A stretch of 48,757 nt of DNA from Neobacillus niacini NBRC 15566 (GCF_001591505.1 NZ_BCVA01000045.1:1-48757); one strand, 5' to 3'. Positions 24,582-32,411 are shown, counted from the first letter of the stretch. The notes: generated from the sequence alone by a model not told the origin. Numbers and translations: made by a program.

Positions 24582-25145
24582 TCACTCCTTCCAAATGAAG
24601 AACGTTTCTTTAATGATGGCAAGAACTATCCCAATGAATCCTAATGAACATAGTTGGACAATAGGATAAAATGGAATTCGCAAGGTTTCAGATACCACTC
24701 CGCTCCCCATCATATTCAACCCATGCTGGAATATAAGCCATCCAGCTACGAGAAAAAATAGGGCACTCACGATATTCACAAGGGTGTGAATGATCTTACT
24801 GACCATTACGGGGAATTTGTTAATCAGCAGATCAATAAATACATGACTTTTATGCAATTGTGCATACCCAAGTGCAAAAATACCTGAAATCGCTCCAAGC
24901 CAAGTGGCTATCTCCACGGTTCCAGCAAAAGGATCTGAAAACATCCGTTTGATGGCATTAAAAACAATTAATAGCATTAATAAGACAACTGCTGCACCTG
25001 CAATCCATGCCAAAGCCTCATTCATCTTATCGATCATGGTAAAAAATAGATTGATAGTTTTTGATTTTGTCTTTTTAATAGTTTGATCATATACAGTCAC
25101 TCTTGCCTGATTATCTATGACTGGAATTGATTGATCCCTATCCAT
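24582..25145 (-). CDS. dctQ: TRAP transporter small permease DctQ
   Basis: This 187-residue protein has four membrane segments after a cytoplasmic N-terminal tail of about 30 residues. The family signature is ATWLGAISGIFALGYAQLHKSHVFIDLL near residues 85-110. ATG 25145 follows GGAGGTGTGAG. It is the first gene of operon C, and the upstream region at 25152-25400 should hold the promoter. It stabilises DctM and completes the tripartite importer. Confidence 0.9.
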   Translation of the reverse strand: MDRDQSIPVIDNQARVTVYDQTIKKTKSKTINLFFTMIDKMNEALAWIAGAAVVLLMLLIVFNAIKRMFSDPFAGTVEIATWLGAISGIFALGYAQLHKSHVFIDLLINKFPVMVSKIIHTLVNIVSALFFLVAGWLIFQHGLNMMGSGVVSETLRIPFYPIVQLCSLGFIGIVLAIIKETFFIWKE

Positions 25146-25828
25146 TCTCACACCTCCATGTAAATTGTTTTATGTTTTTTATCTATAAGAGAAGGAAAAT
25201 TAGCTTTCCCTTACTTTGTGTGGTTAAGACTGTCACACCTGTTGAAAATTGACTAAGCGTATTTCTAAAAAAAAGAGCATTGGATTGGCTGAGGTGGTTT
25301 CTTGTATTATTCTGGGTTTTGCATTTCGGCATAGATTACTAATTTCATATTCTTTCATCCTCCTAAAATTGAATTGATCTTTCTTTTTTGTCTCAATTAA
25401 TAGAATCTTTACAATCTTCTTTATTTTCTGTCCTGTTTTGAATTATAGTTTAAACATACTTCTGAATCAATTACCGATTCGGTTGGAATTTTTTGTTTTT
25501 ACTACCTTATTCAGGCTGTAAAATATGTATAGTTTTCTACTTTTTATTTTGTTAGAGGTAATCGAAAGAATTAGAACTTGAAAACGGATAAGTTAGGGCT
25601 GTTTATTCTTAGATCAAAATATGAGGAGGATTCAAATGCTATTTTCACAAAAAAGACGATTAAACTGCTTATTAATAAAAAAACGTAAGCCCGAACTATA
25701 AAAAATAAACGCACCTCTCCGGTACGCATCACAAATAGCCGTATATCATGATTTTTTTAATCAAATATATGGCACGTGAAAACTGAGCCAAATGACAAAA
25801 AAATTCTGGGCCATTAAAAGATTGTGAA
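25146..25828. other. upstream region of operon C, largely non-coding
   Basis: The first part (25146-25306) must contain the leader of the TRAP operon. An inverted repeat GTGTG-N11-CACAC is visible at about 25217-25237. A 13-codon ORF with a strong ribosome binding site lies at 25307-25348 (listed separately). From about 25380 to 25828 I see no gene. The sequence is AT-rich with a few short palindromic pieces and probably belongs to the decayed mobile DNA that follows. Confidence 0.5.
25307..25348 (-). CDS. 13-codon ORF with strong ribosome binding site (leader peptide or gene stump)
   Basis: ATG 25348 is preceded by AGGAGGATGAAAGA, one of the best ribosome binding sites in the window. The frame reads M-K-L-V-I-Y-A-E-M-Q-N-P-E and stops at 25307. 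It lies about 160 bases ahead of dctQ on the same strand. It is either a leader peptide or the remaining first codons of a deleted gene. No family can be assigned. Confidence 0.35.
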   Translation of the reverse strand: MKLVIYAEMQNPE

Positions 25829-26188
25829 TTGTTATTTAAAATGTGGTCTGTATTGCAAAATAGAAGTGGTAGAAAATATCCTGCAGTACTAAGAAGAGAA
25901 TATCAGGACTTAGACTTTTTGCTCAAAGAAATGGTAAACCACTTCAACCTACCGAAATGGCAAGAAATTATCGAAAGATGGTTGATAAAAGTGGATTACC
26001 GTATATTCTTTTTCATAATTTAAGGCATATACATGCGACATTATTGCTTCAACAAGGAGTACATCCAAAAGTGGTTTCGGAACGATTAGGACGCTCGACT
26101 ATCAGGATCACGATGGACACATACACTCATGTGTTACCAAATTATGCAAAAAGAAGCTGCCCATCAATTTGAGCAGCTCATCAAATAA
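25829..26188 (+). pseudogene. tyrosine recombinase (phage integrase) C-terminal remnant A
   Basis: Three frames must be joined to read one integrase. The first gives LRREYQDLDF. After a frameshift near 25916, the second gives FAQRNGKPLQPTEMARNY and FHNLRHIHATLLLQQGVHPKVVSERLG with TYTHVLPN. One extra T near 26145 then shifts to QKEAAHQFEQLIK and a stop at 26186-26188. The catalytic LRHIHATLLL helix, the RLGRST segment and the nucleophilic Tyr (DTYTHVLPN) are recognisable. The N-terminal half is missing. The element that used it cannot move with this gene. It ends about 130 bases from a tRNA-Sec fragment, its likely attachment site. Confidence 0.85.
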
Positions 26189-26317
26189 ACTATGTAAATT
26201 TTAAAAATATCCATGTTACCAAAATGTGACCAAAGTTAATATTTTCGTTGTTGGCCAACAACTTTACCTTTCAATCACCTTCATCAAAAAAACTCATAAA
26301 CCCTTATATATCAAGGT

Positions 26318-26387
26318 TGACGGGACTGTGTGGGAATCGAACCCACCAGACCTGGCACGCAGGTCTCAAGCAGTTTTGAAGTTTGCT
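26318..26387 (-). repeat. 3-prime half of a selenocysteine tRNA gene (attachment-site remnant)
   Basis: Read on the minus strand this segment has an anticodon loop CTTCAAA (anticodon UCA) and a 7-bp long variable arm AGACCTG/CAGGTCT with loop CGTGC. It then has a perfect T-arm GTGGG-TTCGATT-CCCAC and the 3-prime acceptor strand ACAGTCCC with discriminator G. The UCA anticodon and the long variable arm together are hallmarks of tRNA-Sec. Two of six anticodon-stem pairs are broken. No D-arm or 5-prime acceptor strand is found beyond 26387, so the gene is truncated and not functional. Integrating elements carry such tRNA 3-prime halves as att sites. Confidence 0.75.
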
Positions 26388-26546
26388 AGCATCTGTTTTT
26401 CTAATATCTTTATGTACCCTCAAGTACTGATAAATCAAGCTTTCTTGCTTCCTAGTGTTTTCTCGTGATTTATAATTTTAAAAATTTGGGCACCAAGCAT
26501 GGCACCTAAAAGCCCTACAAAGTTAGTAAAAATAACTTGTTATCTA

Positions 26547-26596
26547 ACAGTTTCCTAAACTGTTGGTAGGAGGATCGAATCCTTTTCGGTACGTCA
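26547..26596 (+). repeat. 3-prime half of a tRNA-Arg(CCU)-like gene (attachment-site remnant)
   Basis: ACAGT-TTCCTAA-ACTGT forms an anticodon arm with anticodon CCU. A 5-base variable loop TGGTA, a T-arm GGAGG-ATCGAAT-CCTTT (two G-U pairs, and a nonstandard first loop base) and the acceptor strand TCGGTAC with discriminator G follow. No D-arm or 5-prime strand is present upstream. A terminator-like palindrome follows at once. tRNA-Arg genes are frequent integration sites, so this is read as a decayed att core. Confidence 0.65.
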
Positions 26597-26597
26597 A

Positions 26598-26621
26598 AAA
26601 GCCTTGATTTTTCAAGGCTTT
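26598..26621 (+). terminator. intrinsic terminator after the tRNA-Arg fragment
   Basis: The perfect arms AAAGCCTTGA and TCAAGGCTTT around loop TTTT are followed by TATATTTTT. It is probably the original terminator of the tRNA-Arg gene, carried along with its 3-prime half. Confidence 0.75.
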
Positions 26622-26724
26622 ATATTTTTGATAAAATACGCAATCAGCAATTTCCTACAATTTTCAAAAAGTATAAAAGTTAAGTAAGTTAGCAAAAGTG
26701 AAAAAACGTTAGAAAAACTAGATA

Positions 26725-27140
26725 TAGTGGTATTAATGGACACACTCAACAATGAATCCCTTATGTGGAGATCACTGGTTGCTTTAGAATGGAAAATATG
26801 TCGACTTTGGAAATAGCAAAATGGAAATTGAGCAATCCTTGACCTTTAAAAAAGGTAAAGGCGTTATAGTTAAATAAACTTAAATAATCAGAACTAGGAC
26901 ACTCAGTATACCTTCATCTGTAATGAAATTACTTAAATATTTAAATAAGGTAAAGAATACTTTACTCTTCAAGCAGATGATAACCGTTCAAATACTGGGA
27001 TAAAACAGAAAGAGATTTTGTTTTTACTACCTTTAAAATTCATTTGGAGGCACTATACGACAAGAGTTAATGCTGGAATAGAATTATTATCTAAAAAAGA
27101 TACCTTTCATGGACTTCGGCACACTTCAGTTTCATTATTA
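26725..27140 (+). pseudogene. tyrosine recombinase remnant B, heavily decayed
   Basis: Scattered pieces in changing frames match the catalytic domain of a second integrase. They are LMDTLNNESLMWRSLVAL (from about 26733), MEIEQSLTFKKGKGVIVK (ending at a stop near 26877), RTLSIPSSVMKLLKYLNKVK (about 26895-26955) and DTFHGLRHTSVSLL (about 27099-27140). The order fits an integrase core: first helices, beta sheet, linker, then the HGLRHTS motif. At least three frame changes and several deletions are needed. It lies on the far side of the tRNA-Arg fragment and may be the integrase of the element that used it. Confidence 0.7.
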
Positions 27141-27289
27141 TTTGATTTCCTACCAATCCCGTTGCAATTAAGCGGAACGCCATCCATATTTTTATAATCA
27201 ATATTAAAAGCTTGCTAATGACTCTCCCCTGATAAAAGTAAGGCATTAGCACCTTTACGTAAAGCTAACTTCTACTTTTTCAATATGTG
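27141..27289. other. short non-coding stretch between integrase remnant and hydratase remnant
   Basis: No frame longer than a few codons and no clear signal is seen. It marks the junction between the decayed mobile DNA and the end of operon E. Confidence 0.4.
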
Positions 27290-27765
27290 AGAATTCAGCA
27301 GTGAACTTTTATCGGCTGCTACTGCTGTTGAAAGTGCCCCCGAGAGAATAACTTTGTTCCCTTTTAACACTACATTTTACTCGATAATTTATTTGCAAGC
27401 ATGTACACATTTAGCAGAATGGCTTAATACATCTAAACCATACCCTTTGTTAATCCGTTCTCCGTTTTTAAACAGGTTCATGTTAATCGAAGGTAAGTCG
27501 ATATCCTTTAAAGAGAATCGTTCCTCCCCGATGACAAATAATCCGCTTGAGGCATTATCGGGTACCGTATCTGCTAGTGCAATCTTCCAATCTGAAATCC
27601 AGATCTCGTCAATTTTCTAAGGCAGGTGCTATATAATCTGTTGCAGCGATTATTTCTTCGACTGTAATAGATTGTCCACTAAGTCCTTTCGAAGAAAAAA
27701 GGCAATCTCGCCTTTATCTTTGGCTGAAAAAGAGGGTCTAAGCTAATATTCTCTTTCTATTTAAA
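27290..27765 (-). pseudogene. decayed 2-oxopent-4-enoate hydratase gene
   Basis: On the minus strand, pieces in shifting frames read PLFQPKIKA, GLSGQSITVEEIIAATDYIAPALE, SDWKIALADTVPDNASSGLF with VIGEERFSLKDIDLPSINM, and LKGNKVILSGALSTAVAADKS. These align in order with the intact hydratase at 74-853 (QPKIEGEIAF, ATDYVVPSLE, VADNASSGLVVLGG, LKAGEVILSGALSS). Several frameshifts and stops are present, and about the first 95 residues are missing. It lies directly downstream of the ring-cleavage dioxygenase and hydrolase genes of operon E, where an MhpB-MhpC-MhpD order would put the hydratase. It has probably lost function, and the gene at 74-853 may replace it. Confidence 0.85.
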
Positions 27766-27838
27766 ATAAAGCATTAATCATTTACTCACGATTTACAATC
27801 TATGAATCATCTAAATAGTGCTTTTCAGAGGTAAACTA

Positions 27839-28726
27839 TTATTTTGTTAACAGTGCTGATTCTCTATTTGTTGTTTTATTCCCATGCTTCAATAAGAATT
27901 CGATTAAAACAGTGTTAAATTCTTCTGGTTTTTCCCATTGCGGCCAGTGACCTGCATCTTTAATGACCACTAATTCACTACTAGGGATCATGTCTTGAAT
28001 CGGTTTAGCTTCCTCAACAGTTGAAGTAGGATCATGGTCCGTCCATGCTAACAATGTAGGAACATTAATTTTCCCGCACCAGGATGGATCCCAGCTGTAA
28101 AGCTTTCTGATTTCAAGGTCCTGCAGACAGACAATATGATGAACCGCTTCTTGATAGGAAGGCTGTGTATAAATATTATAGCGGGCTTCGATTAACTCTT
28201 CAGTTACTTGGCTCTTATCATACATTAACCACTCTAAGCGCGTTTTTACATTTTCATAATTCGCTTCAAGAACTGCCTTTAATGTTGAATCCTTCAGCTT
28301 TTTCATGACCTCGGGCTTGTTATTTACATTTCCTGGTGTATTCAGTACCATTGCTTTCACATATTCAGGATGTCGAGCAGCAAACCATGCTGCCACCCAG
28401 CCGCCTAAAGACTCACCTGACAAGAACACTTTAGTTAAATTTAATGCCTGAATAACCCCTAATAAATGTTCACTATAATAATCGATTCCGTACTGTCGAT
28501 CTGGTTTCGCTGTATAGCCATGACCAACCATATCAATTGTAATGACACGAAAATGCTTACTTAATCCTTTGATATTTTTCGCATATGCCTCAATATGACC
28601 GCCAGTGCCATGGAGCAAAATTAATGGTTCTCCTGTTCCAGCTTCTAGCACTCTCGTTTTAATTCCATTTGCGTTTAAATAATAAAGTTTAAATTCAAGA
28701 TCAGCTAAGTCTGTCCATATTGTCAT
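27839..28726 (-). CDS. alpha/beta hydrolase, probable meta-cleavage product hydrolase
   Basis: This is a 295-residue alpha/beta hydrolase. The oxyanion segment is LLHGTGGH, the nucleophile lies in SGESLGGW, the acid in AWTDHDPTS and the base in KDAGHWPQWEKPEEF. These are typical of MhpC/BphD/DmpD-like C-C bond hydrolases that split the ring-fission product to a carboxylic acid and 2-hydroxypentadienoate. It follows the LigB-type dioxygenase by 24 bases and precedes the hydratase remnant, which supports that role. The start is ATG 28726 after GGGGGAAATTGAG; an ATG at 28741 is less well placed. Confidence 0.85.
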   Translation of the reverse strand: MTIWTDLADLEFKLYYLNANGIKTRVLEAGTGEPLILLHGTGGHIEAYAKNIKGLSKHFRVITIDMVGHGYTAKPDRQYGIDYYSEHLLGVIQALNLTKVFLSGESLGGWVAAWFAARHPEYVKAMVLNTPGNVNNKPEVMKKLKDSTLKAVLEANYENVKTRLEWLMYDKSQVTEELIEARYNIYTQPSYQEAVHHIVCLQDLEIRKLYSWDPSWCGKINVPTLLAWTDHDPTSTVEEAKPIQDMIPSSELVVIKDAGHWPQWEKPEEFNTVLIEFLLKHGNKTTNRESALLTK

Positions 28727-28750
28727 CTCAATTTCCCCCATTCTTACAAA

Positions 28751-29734
28751 TTAATTTCGAACTTCTTCTTTAATCGTATTTTTATCATTCTTTTGATTGA
28801 CTGGCGGATTGAACTGAACGATGGCCATACCCGTCACCCATTCCGGAATCGGCTCATAGCATGCTACACTTGCTTCAAAGTTTTGAAGCGCACCAAGCAA
28901 CACAAGCCAGTTATGGATCTCCTGTCCTCCGTTTCCTAAGTTTTCCTCGATAAACTCCGCACTCCAATTTCTAAGTGCAGCATAATCCCTTTCCGTAACC
29001 AATCGTAAAAACTCCCTGTCCACTTGTTCATTCACAGGTCCTGATTTAATCCGTGTAACGCGTGTTTCCCTCGTATGCAAATACTCATCAAGCTGCTCAA
29101 TTTCCTGACGGCCATTTTTTAACACTTTAATTAATGATTGATCTTCTGGCTTATCACTATCAATCTTCGGAATTGGCACCCAGTGCGAGAGACCGCCTGA
29201 TGCAACAATTGCCACCTTGAGATCTTTATCCCAAGACTCGATAGCCTTCCTGACTATTTCACCAATTTGGAAACAACGGTCCATCGTAGGAAGCGGCGGT
29301 GCGGATGTATTTACCGCAATCGGCACAACAGGAATTTTAAGATCAGGATTTAAAAAGTAAATTCCTTGTGTATGGCCGTGATCGACTTTCATTTTTAAGG
29401 TGAAAGCAAAATCCACATTGTTTTCTATGCCTGTGTTAAGGATGTGTTTCGCTAAATCCTGCTGGACTGGAATATTGTATTTTGGAATCTGCCAGTCTCC
29501 CCAACCTTCACATTCACCAATGCCTATCGTAAAGGAAGGCATATGGTCATAGAAGTAACTATTAAAATGATCATCAGAAATGAGTACAATCACATCTGCT
29601 CCAGAATCTTCGAGATATTTCTTCATTTCAACGGCTGTCTGGAGGAAGCGTTGTCCTTTCTCTCCACCTCCAGCTTCATTTGTCATGATCATCGGGCTAT
29701 GTGACATCGCGACTCCTGCGATAATTTTTGCCAT
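28751..29734 (-). CDS. LigB-type (class III) extradiol ring-cleavage dioxygenase
   Basis: This 327-residue dioxygenase belongs to the LigB superfamily, unrelated in fold to the VOC dioxygenases of this window. The N-terminal AGVAMSHSPMI places His12 and LISDDHFNSY places His56 as iron ligands. KVDHGHTQG provides the conserved active-site His, and ASGGLSHWVP is a further family motif. The C-terminal region LGNGGQEIHNW resembles protocatechuate/gallate-type members. MhpB (2,3-dihydroxyphenylpropionate 1,2-dioxygenase) and protocatechuate 4,5-dioxygenase beta subunit are the nearest named relatives, and no separate alpha subunit is seen. ATG 29734 follows GGGAGTGGAACCG. The hydrolase gene comes next, suggesting a catechol with a side chain as substrate. 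Confidence 0.86.
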   Translation of the reverse strand: MAKIIAGVAMSHSPMIMTNEAGGGEKGQRFLQTAVEMKKYLEDSGADVIVLISDDHFNSYFYDHMPSFTIGIGECEGWGDWQIPKYNIPVQQDLAKHILNTGIENNVDFAFTLKMKVDHGHTQGIYFLNPDLKIPVVPIAVNTSAPPLPTMDRCFQIGEIVRKAIESWDKDLKVAIVASGGLSHWVPIPKIDSDKPEDQSLIKVLKNGRQEIEQLDEYLHTRETRVTRIKSGPVNEQVDREFLRLVTERDYAALRNWSAEFIEENLGNGGQEIHNWLVLLGALQNFEASVACYEPIPEWVTGMAIVQFNPPVNQKNDKNTIKEEVRN

Positions 29735-29757
29735 CGGTTCCACTCCCTTTAGAATTA

Positions 29758-30570
29758 TTAAGAAATTAGTAGTTTCTTAGGTGCATTTTGAATTTGCTTT
29801 TGCCATACAATCGAAATTTTCCCCTTTAACGAAGAAGGAATTTCCTTTGTACATTGGACTTCCTCCTTGAAAACGGTTACTTCCGTTTGAATAGAAAAGC
29901 CCCCATTTCTTAGTGTTACTGCATATCTTCCAGGACCAGGGAGAGTATAATACGGGTACAGCATAAATGCCTCTCCATTCCATTTGCACTCTGTTTCATA
30001 AAAGCGTCCAAGTAAATCAGGCAGCTCTGCCACCTTGCCATTTAACAGGCGTTCACGAATACAAGTGGAACTGATTTTCTCACCCCCCAGCTCAACTTTT
30101 TCAACCTTTGTCACATCAATTCGGCAGCCAGAGTCCTGATTCAGGCGGTCAAGATTTCCAGCCCCTCGGCTTCCATAGGAAAAGTCAAACCCAGCAACTA
30201 CATGAACAGCACCCAGTCCATTCAAGTATTGAGAAACAAACTGTTCAGGCGAAAGGGCTGCAAACTCTATGTCAAATGTAATAATATAAAACGTATCGAC
30301 ACCCATTTTTCGAAGTCTCTCTTCTTTTTCAGCTAGCGGCATTAATGTGTGAACGTGAACTTTACCATTTGAGATGACGGTTTTCGGATGAGGAAAAAAA
30401 CTCATTACTGCTAATTCTGACTTCTTCTCTTGTGCTTTCTGGTAAGCAGTATGAATGACGGTACAATGGCCATGATGGAGACCGTCGAAACATCCAAGTG
30501 CCATCACATTTGGCTTCGCCCTTTTCTGCCATTCTGCCAAATTACTACGATTTATATGAATGGTTTCCAT
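29758..30570 (-). CDS. FAD synthetase-like (RibF N-domain) protein with degenerate kinase domain
   Basis: This 270-residue protein has the nucleotidyltransferase domain of bifunctional RibF: GCFDGLHHGH at residues 26-35, SFFPHPKTVI, and SSTCIRERLLNGKV near residue 170. The C-terminal third (about 190-270) occupies the place of riboflavin kinase but lacks the GRTIGFPTAN motif and is short. The protein should therefore adenylate FMN to FAD at most. It lies between a flavin reductase and a dioxygenase in an operon with two flavin monooxygenases, so a dedicated FAD supply is a reasonable inference. GAGGAG precedes ATG 30570. Confidence 0.8.
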   Translation of the reverse strand: METIHINRSNLAEWQKRAKPNVMALGCFDGLHHGHCTVIHTAYQKAQEKKSELAVMSFFPHPKTVISNGKVHVHTLMPLAEKEERLRKMGVDTFYIITFDIEFAALSPEQFVSQYLNGLGAVHVVAGFDFSYGSRGAGNLDRLNQDSGCRIDVTKVEKVELGGEKISSTCIRERLLNGKVAELPDLLGRFYETECKWNGEAFMLYPYYTLPGPGRYAVTLRNGGFSIQTEVTVFKEEVQCTKEIPSSLKGKISIVWQKQIQNAPKKLLIS

Positions 30571-30591
30571 AACAGTCTCCTCACATTGTAT

Positions 30592-31071
30592 TTAGAGTGT
30601 CACTAGTTTTTCTTCCGTTAATGAACGATACTTTCCGCTATAAAAAAGAAGTGGTTCCACGTCTTCAAGATGAATATCGGTTACTTTTCCAATGAACAAG
30701 GTATGATCCCCTTCTACATGCTCAGCTGATACTTCACAGGCAATTTGTGCGAGCGCACCTGCTAATACTGGTTTTCCATCCAAGCGGTCGAAGGTAACTT
30801 TTTTATGTTCCTTCAATTGTCCTGCGAAAATCATTGAAAGTTCCTGCTGGTCAGCAGCTAAAATATTTACGGTAAAAATCTTGCTTTCTTTAATTTTGTT
30901 CAAAATTTTTGCATTTTTCCCTATTGAAACGACTACAAGCTTTGGATTAAGTGAAACGGACATGAACGCATTGGCTGTCATTCCAAGAACGTCTCCCTCA
31001 ACCTCTGTTGCTATTACAGTCACACCAGTTGCAAATTTACCCATTGCAGTACGAAATTTACGGTCATCCAT
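30592..31071 (-). CDS. flavin reductase (two-component monooxygenase partner)
   Basis: This 159-residue FMN-binding split-barrel flavin reductase has FRTAMGKFATGVTVIATE at the N-terminus, GMTANAFMSVSLNPKLVVVS next, and EGDHTLFIGKVTDI near the C-terminus. It reduces FMN or FAD with NAD(P)H for use by a group D monooxygenase. The monooxygenase gene at 31131-32315 lies directly upstream in the same operon, and a second one lies at 36042-37205. ATG 31071 follows AGGAGGATTATAG. It is a paralogue of the gene at 18082-18573, so each oxygenase region has its own reductase. Confidence 0.88.
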   Translation of the reverse strand: MDDRKFRTAMGKFATGVTVIATEVEGDVLGMTANAFMSVSLNPKLVVVSIGKNAKILNKIKESKIFTVNILAADQQELSMIFAGQLKEHKKVTFDRLDGKPVLAGALAQIACEVSAEHVEGDHTLFIGKVTDIHLEDVEPLLFYSGKYRSLTEEKLVTL

Positions 31072-31130
31072 TCTATAATCCTCCTGTTTTAAGTTCTTTC
31101 TATCAACTCTTCAAGCTCTTTAGAATGAGG

Positions 31131-32315
31131 CTATCCCCTGACGCCTCCATTAAAACCAAACAATTCTTTACCATATGCCGCAACTGCATCTTCATATAAA
31201 GAGGTTTTGTGTGTAGCTACAGAAATAATATCCCGTAAGAATAATTCCATTGCACCGCCTTTATAAAGAGCCCCGCCACCTAGTGTAAGGAGCGACCTAA
31301 CAGCGATATCAGTACAAATTTTGATTGCTTTCGTCCGAATTGAAAAGAATTCAGATGGCGGTGTCACACAACCGTCTTTTTCATAGTTTTCGAGGAGACC
31401 AATATATTTGTCGAGTAAAGCTTCAGCAATGTGGAAATCAGTGGTCATTTCCGATAATACACGCTGACTTCTTGGCGATTCACTTTCCCTTACTCCATCC
31501 ATTAAGCGCACACGCTTTTCAGTTTGGTCTTTAAATTCCTTGAGTATCCGCTCTGCCCCGCCAAGTGCCATGTAACCAAATCCAAGATAGAAGGAAGGAA
31601 AAAACGGCACATGATAAAATGGGTAATCTGTGTCATATTCTTCTACTGGCGGTCTTCTTGTAAGTTCTGCCTGATCTAGTCGTAAAATCCGTTCCATTGG
31701 GACATATACATCTTTGGCAATAATTTGGTTACTTCCAGTCCCTCTCAGCCCAAATGTATCCCAATTGTTTACCACTTCTACTTCTGAAACTTTTAACATT
31801 GGCAAGCAATATACTGGTTTTGGACTGTCAGGGAAATGGATCATGACCCCTACACCGACCCAGTCACTAAAATTGACGCCGCTGACAAAACTCCACTTAC
31901 CGCTAATACGATAACCATCGCCATCCCTTTCTGCTGTCCCTAATGCAGCAAAGATATCGCAGATTAACCCTCCCTGATGAACAATTTCGTCCGCTCCCTT
32001 TTCGGGAAGAAAGGCTGGAAGAATATTGTGAAGTGGATAAAGATAGGTCAGCCATGCAGCTGAAATATTGTAGTTTGCTACTTTGCGAACGACGTTTGCA
32101 AATGTCCTTAAATCCGCCTGCGGGCCGCCATATTTTTTTGGAAGCATCATTTTGGTGATTTCAGTTTCCTTCATCAGGTTTATGACATTCACAGAAATGG
32201 TCGCATTCTCCTCTGCAGACTTTGCTTCTTGTTCCGCCAATTTCCCAACTTTCTCTGCCGCCAATAATAGCCGTTCAGCTATAGCATTTTTTTCATTTAT
32301 TGTATGAATGGCCAT
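31131..32315 (-). CDS. acyl-CoA-dehydrogenase-fold flavin monooxygenase (HsaA/HpaH-like), copy 1
   Basis: This 394-residue group D flavin monooxygenase would hydroxylate a phenol at the ortho position using reduced flavin from the adjacent reductase. Signatures are KMMLPKKYGGPQADLRTF (as read across residues 55-75), the conserved DTFGLRGTGSNQII near residue 195, and the C-terminal GGGALYKGGAMELFLRDII. HsaA, C2-type 4-hydroxyphenylacetate hydroxylase and DszC belong to this family. The start is ATG 32315 after GGGGGTGTTTTG. A close paralogue is at 36042-37205. Two such enzymes in one operon may act on successive intermediates or form a mixed complex. Confidence 0.87.
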   Translation of the reverse strand: MAIHTINEKNAIAERLLLAAEKVGKLAEQEAKSAEENATISVNVINLMKETEITKMMLPKKYGGPQADLRTFANVVRKVANYNISAAWLTYLYPLHNILPAFLPEKGADEIVHQGGLICDIFAALGTAERDGDGYRISGKWSFVSGVNFSDWVGVGVMIHFPDSPKPVYCLPMLKVSEVEVVNNWDTFGLRGTGSNQIIAKDVYVPMERILRLDQAELTRRPPVEEYDTDYPFYHVPFFPSFYLGFGYMALGGAERILKEFKDQTEKRVRLMDGVRESESPRSQRVLSEMTTDFHIAEALLDKYIGLLENYEKDGCVTPPSEFFSIRTKAIKICTDIAVRSLLTLGGGALYKGGAMELFLRDIISVATHKTSLYEDAVAAYGKELFGFNGGVRG

Positions 32316-32411
32316 CAAAACACCCCCTATTTTTATATTCCGTCTACCTGAATATTCCGAACAATCTATTAATAGGTTGAAAATCCATGTAATTCCAATT
32401 GCTTAATACCT

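Noticed and set aside
25690..25828. End of an IS element near a GTGAAAACTGAGCC-type stretch
   Set aside because: No transposase piece, matching inverted end or target duplication could be found by eye.
26226..26468. 80-codon open frame on the plus strand
   Set aside because: It reads through the reverse strand of the tRNA-Sec fragment (the WESNPPDLARRS-type translation of tRNA sequence). It is a known kind of false protein.
26318..26596. Functional tRNA genes
   Set aside because: Both segments lack the D-arm and the 5-prime acceptor strand, and the tRNA-Sec piece has broken anticodon-stem pairs. They are fragments.
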